Assembly: GCA_963678705.1 (NCBI GenBank)
Contig: OY783209.1
Span: 10,230,001 to 10,294,000 of the forward strand
Length of the DNA stretch: 64,000 nucleotides
Source of the DNA: Panorpa germanica
Lineage: Eukaryota > Arthropoda > Insecta > Mecoptera > Panorpidae
Direction of reading: 5' to 3'
Made by a program: the position numbers and the translations under genes. The notes beneath the pieces are model-generated. The model was not told where the DNA came from, did not search any database, and saw only the letters and a program-made list of their open reading frames with translations. Within the stretch, counting starts at the first letter, position 1; the number at the start of each line of letters is the position of its first letter. Below are positions 62,165 through 64,000 of this stretch, piece after piece.

Positions 62165-62735
62165 CTAAGTTTTATTAAATTCATGGACATTTTTCAAAAA
62201 TTTTTTTTTGATTCTGTGAAATATTTTGATGCAGTTATGTTCGTTATGCTCTAAAATAAATAACTACTTTATTACATTTTAAATATCTAGGCGATTTTGG
62301 CTTTTACGCGAACTATTTTAAATTCATGGACTTTTTTTTTCTTAAATTTTTTTTTTGGATTTTTTGAAATTTTTTGATGCAGTTATGTTCACTAAGCCTT
62401 CAAGTAAATAACTGCTTCATTACATTTTAAATATCCTCGCGATTCTGACATTTATGCGACCTCTTTTAAATTCATGGACTTTTTTTCTAAATTTTTTTTT
62501 CTTATTTATTGAAATTTTTTGATGCAGTTATGTTCGCTAGGCTTTAAATTAAGGAACTGCTTCATTACATTTTAAATATCTTCGCGATTCTGAAATTTAT
62601 GCGACCTTTTTTAAATGCATGGACATTTTTTTCTAAAATTTTTTTTTGGAATTCCTAATTTTTTTTGATGCAGTTGTGTTCACTAAGCTTTAAATTAAAG
62701 AACTGCACCATTAGATTTTAAATATCTACGCAGAA
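62165..62735 (+). repeat. Tandem satellite, ~146-bp period, four copies
   Basis: The phrase GATGCAGTT(A/G)TGTTC begins at 62228, 62376, 62521 and 62667 (steps 148, 145, 146). Each unit also holds AAATTCATGGAC, a long T-run, GCGATT and ACTGCTTCATTACATTTTAAAT. A partial inverted unit lies near 63108-63165. Confidence 0.85.
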
Positions 62736-63440
62736 ACTAAAAAAATTGCATTGCTCTTAAAATCATAAAAGTGAACCTTTTCATCATTTTTAACAAGATT
62801 ATAGCCTTCTTTCGTTGCATACTCCGATAAAGAGATTTAATATATTGATATATCATAAACTAAAATACTTATTTAAAAATGAATTATAAAAATGAAATCA
62901 GCATTTAAAATTAAGTTAAAATCCTTTATAAAATGACATATATTTTTCTTAAATTTTTATGAAAAGTAAGAAGGTTATACTCTTCTTCATCAATATATTA
63001 AATTTCTTTATCGGAGTATGCAACGAAAGAAGGCTATAATCTTGTTAAAAATGATGAAAAGGTTCACTTTTATGATTTTAAGAGCAATGCAATTTTTTGA
63101 GTTCCTGCGTAGATATTTAAAATCTAATGAAGCAGTTCTTTAATTTAAAACATTACAAACATAATTGCATAAAAGAAATCAAGAAAATGTATTTTTTTCT
63201 TTTTGAAGAAAATGTCCAGTAACAAGGTTATATATACTCTTCTTATTTTTAATAAAAAATTTAAGAAAAATATATGTCATTTTATAACGGATTTTAACTT
63301 AATTTTGAATGCTGATTTCATGTTTATAATTCATTTTTAAATAAGTAATTTAGTTTATGATATATCAATATATTAAATCTCTTTATCGTAGTATGTAATG
63401 AAAGAAGACTATAATCTTGTTAAAAATGATGAAAAGGTTC
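62730..63440. repeat. Large inverted repeat next to the satellite
   Basis: Bases 62740-62990 read forward. The same sequence returns inverted at about 62990-63110 and again, fuller, at about 63220-63440. A shared key stretch is CTTTTCATCATTTTTAACAAG and its complement. Some copies also carry the TTAAGAGCAATGCAATTTTT segment. The layout suggests a foldback transposon or satellite palindrome with a duplicated arm. Confidence 0.7.
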
Positions 63441-64000
63441 TGTTAAGAAGTAGTATCTGGCCTAGAAGGACCAAATGTTACTAAGCAGATCGTGCGTATT
63501 TTCAGCACTACGCTTGGTTGACAATTCTTGAGGGGCAAGCACAGGAAATTAAAGATCTTCACTTAAATTTTATATAACGATTCACTTGTTTATTGGATCT
63601 AATTTAAATCACAAGTTTTGAATAACAATAAATAATAATTAACACTTAAACTATAACTAATAATAAATATAACTAAATATAGATAATGACAAAGTAACAT
63701 GTAGTAAGAGACGTAATAGTAAAAAGACGAGTAGCTAGTAAAGCAACTAATAAATAGTAAAGAGCCGAGCGTAAATAGCGACTAATAAAATGTAAAGAGC
63801 GAGCACTGATAACAGTGCAGTCACTTATATAGGCCAGCAAAAGAAGAAGGGATTGTGACCAGCTGTGATCTGGTTGATAAAAGAGATCTCTGGTGGCGCA
63901 AATATAAATGAATTTGTCACAAAACAATAAATAATTTGAAATTTGACAAATACGTTAGAAAAAATAAATTTGGCAACATTTTGCTGCTTAAAGGAGCAAA
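63441..64000 (-). mobile_element. Probable LTR-element terminus, running off the window
   Basis: At 63440/63441 the inverted repeat stops exactly after AAAAGGTTC, where other copies continue ACTTTTATG, and new sequence starts TGTTAAGAAGTAG. On the minus strand this new sequence ends ...TTAACA. Within it the minus strand has TATATAAG (63832-63825) and, about 26 bases on, ATCAGTG (near 63806), a TATA-initiator pair. This fits an LTR read on the minus strand. The other edge, target duplication and internal genes lie outside the window. The ORF at 63673-63927 is not believed. Confidence 0.4.

Overview
The window looks like AT-rich nuclear DNA from an insect. Genes have short coding exons, GT-AG introns (one GC-AG) and introns full of small DNA transposons. 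The recognisable proteins are a winged-eye/BAHCC1-type chromatin protein, an MMD-type PAQR membrane protein and the SAGA deubiquitinase non-stop/USP22. The order of insect cannot be fixed from sequence alone. A Jockey-like RT fragment and an RTE-like 3' tail only say 'arthropod'.

Layout, left to right. Bases 1-9482 hold no confident gene, only MITEs and old repeats. Bases 9483-32576 (+) carry a 14-exon winged-eye (wge)-like gene. I joined the exons by hand; splice phases agree throughout and give 1,868 codons from the ATG at 9494. Bases 32577-41272 are AT-rich, with its 3' UTR and then intergenic or 5'-intron sequence. Bases 41275-46959 (+) are a four-exon MMD/PAQR gene of 255 aa. Bases 50581-53914 (+) are an eight-exon non-stop/USP22 gene of 480 aa, including a 40-residue first exon too short for ordinary ORF calling. 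Bases 54631-61617 hold four related genes (three minus, one plus) for small secreted, helix-rich proteins. All four have three exons and the same intron phases (1 then 0). I do not recognise this family, and it is the most interesting system here. Bases 62160-64000 are a ~146-bp satellite, a large inverted repeat and what looks like the edge of an LTR element.

Transposons with visible target duplications include a PIF/Harbinger-type MITE (two copies, TAA and TTA), hAT-type MITEs (one with a perfect 8-bp duplication), a TTAA-flanked piggyBac-type element and a Tc1/mariner-type MITE (TA).

The first three genes are typical housekeeping or chromatin genes with no obvious joint function. The four secreted-protein genes look like a local tandem expansion with one inversion. 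TATA boxes are visible upstream of three of them.
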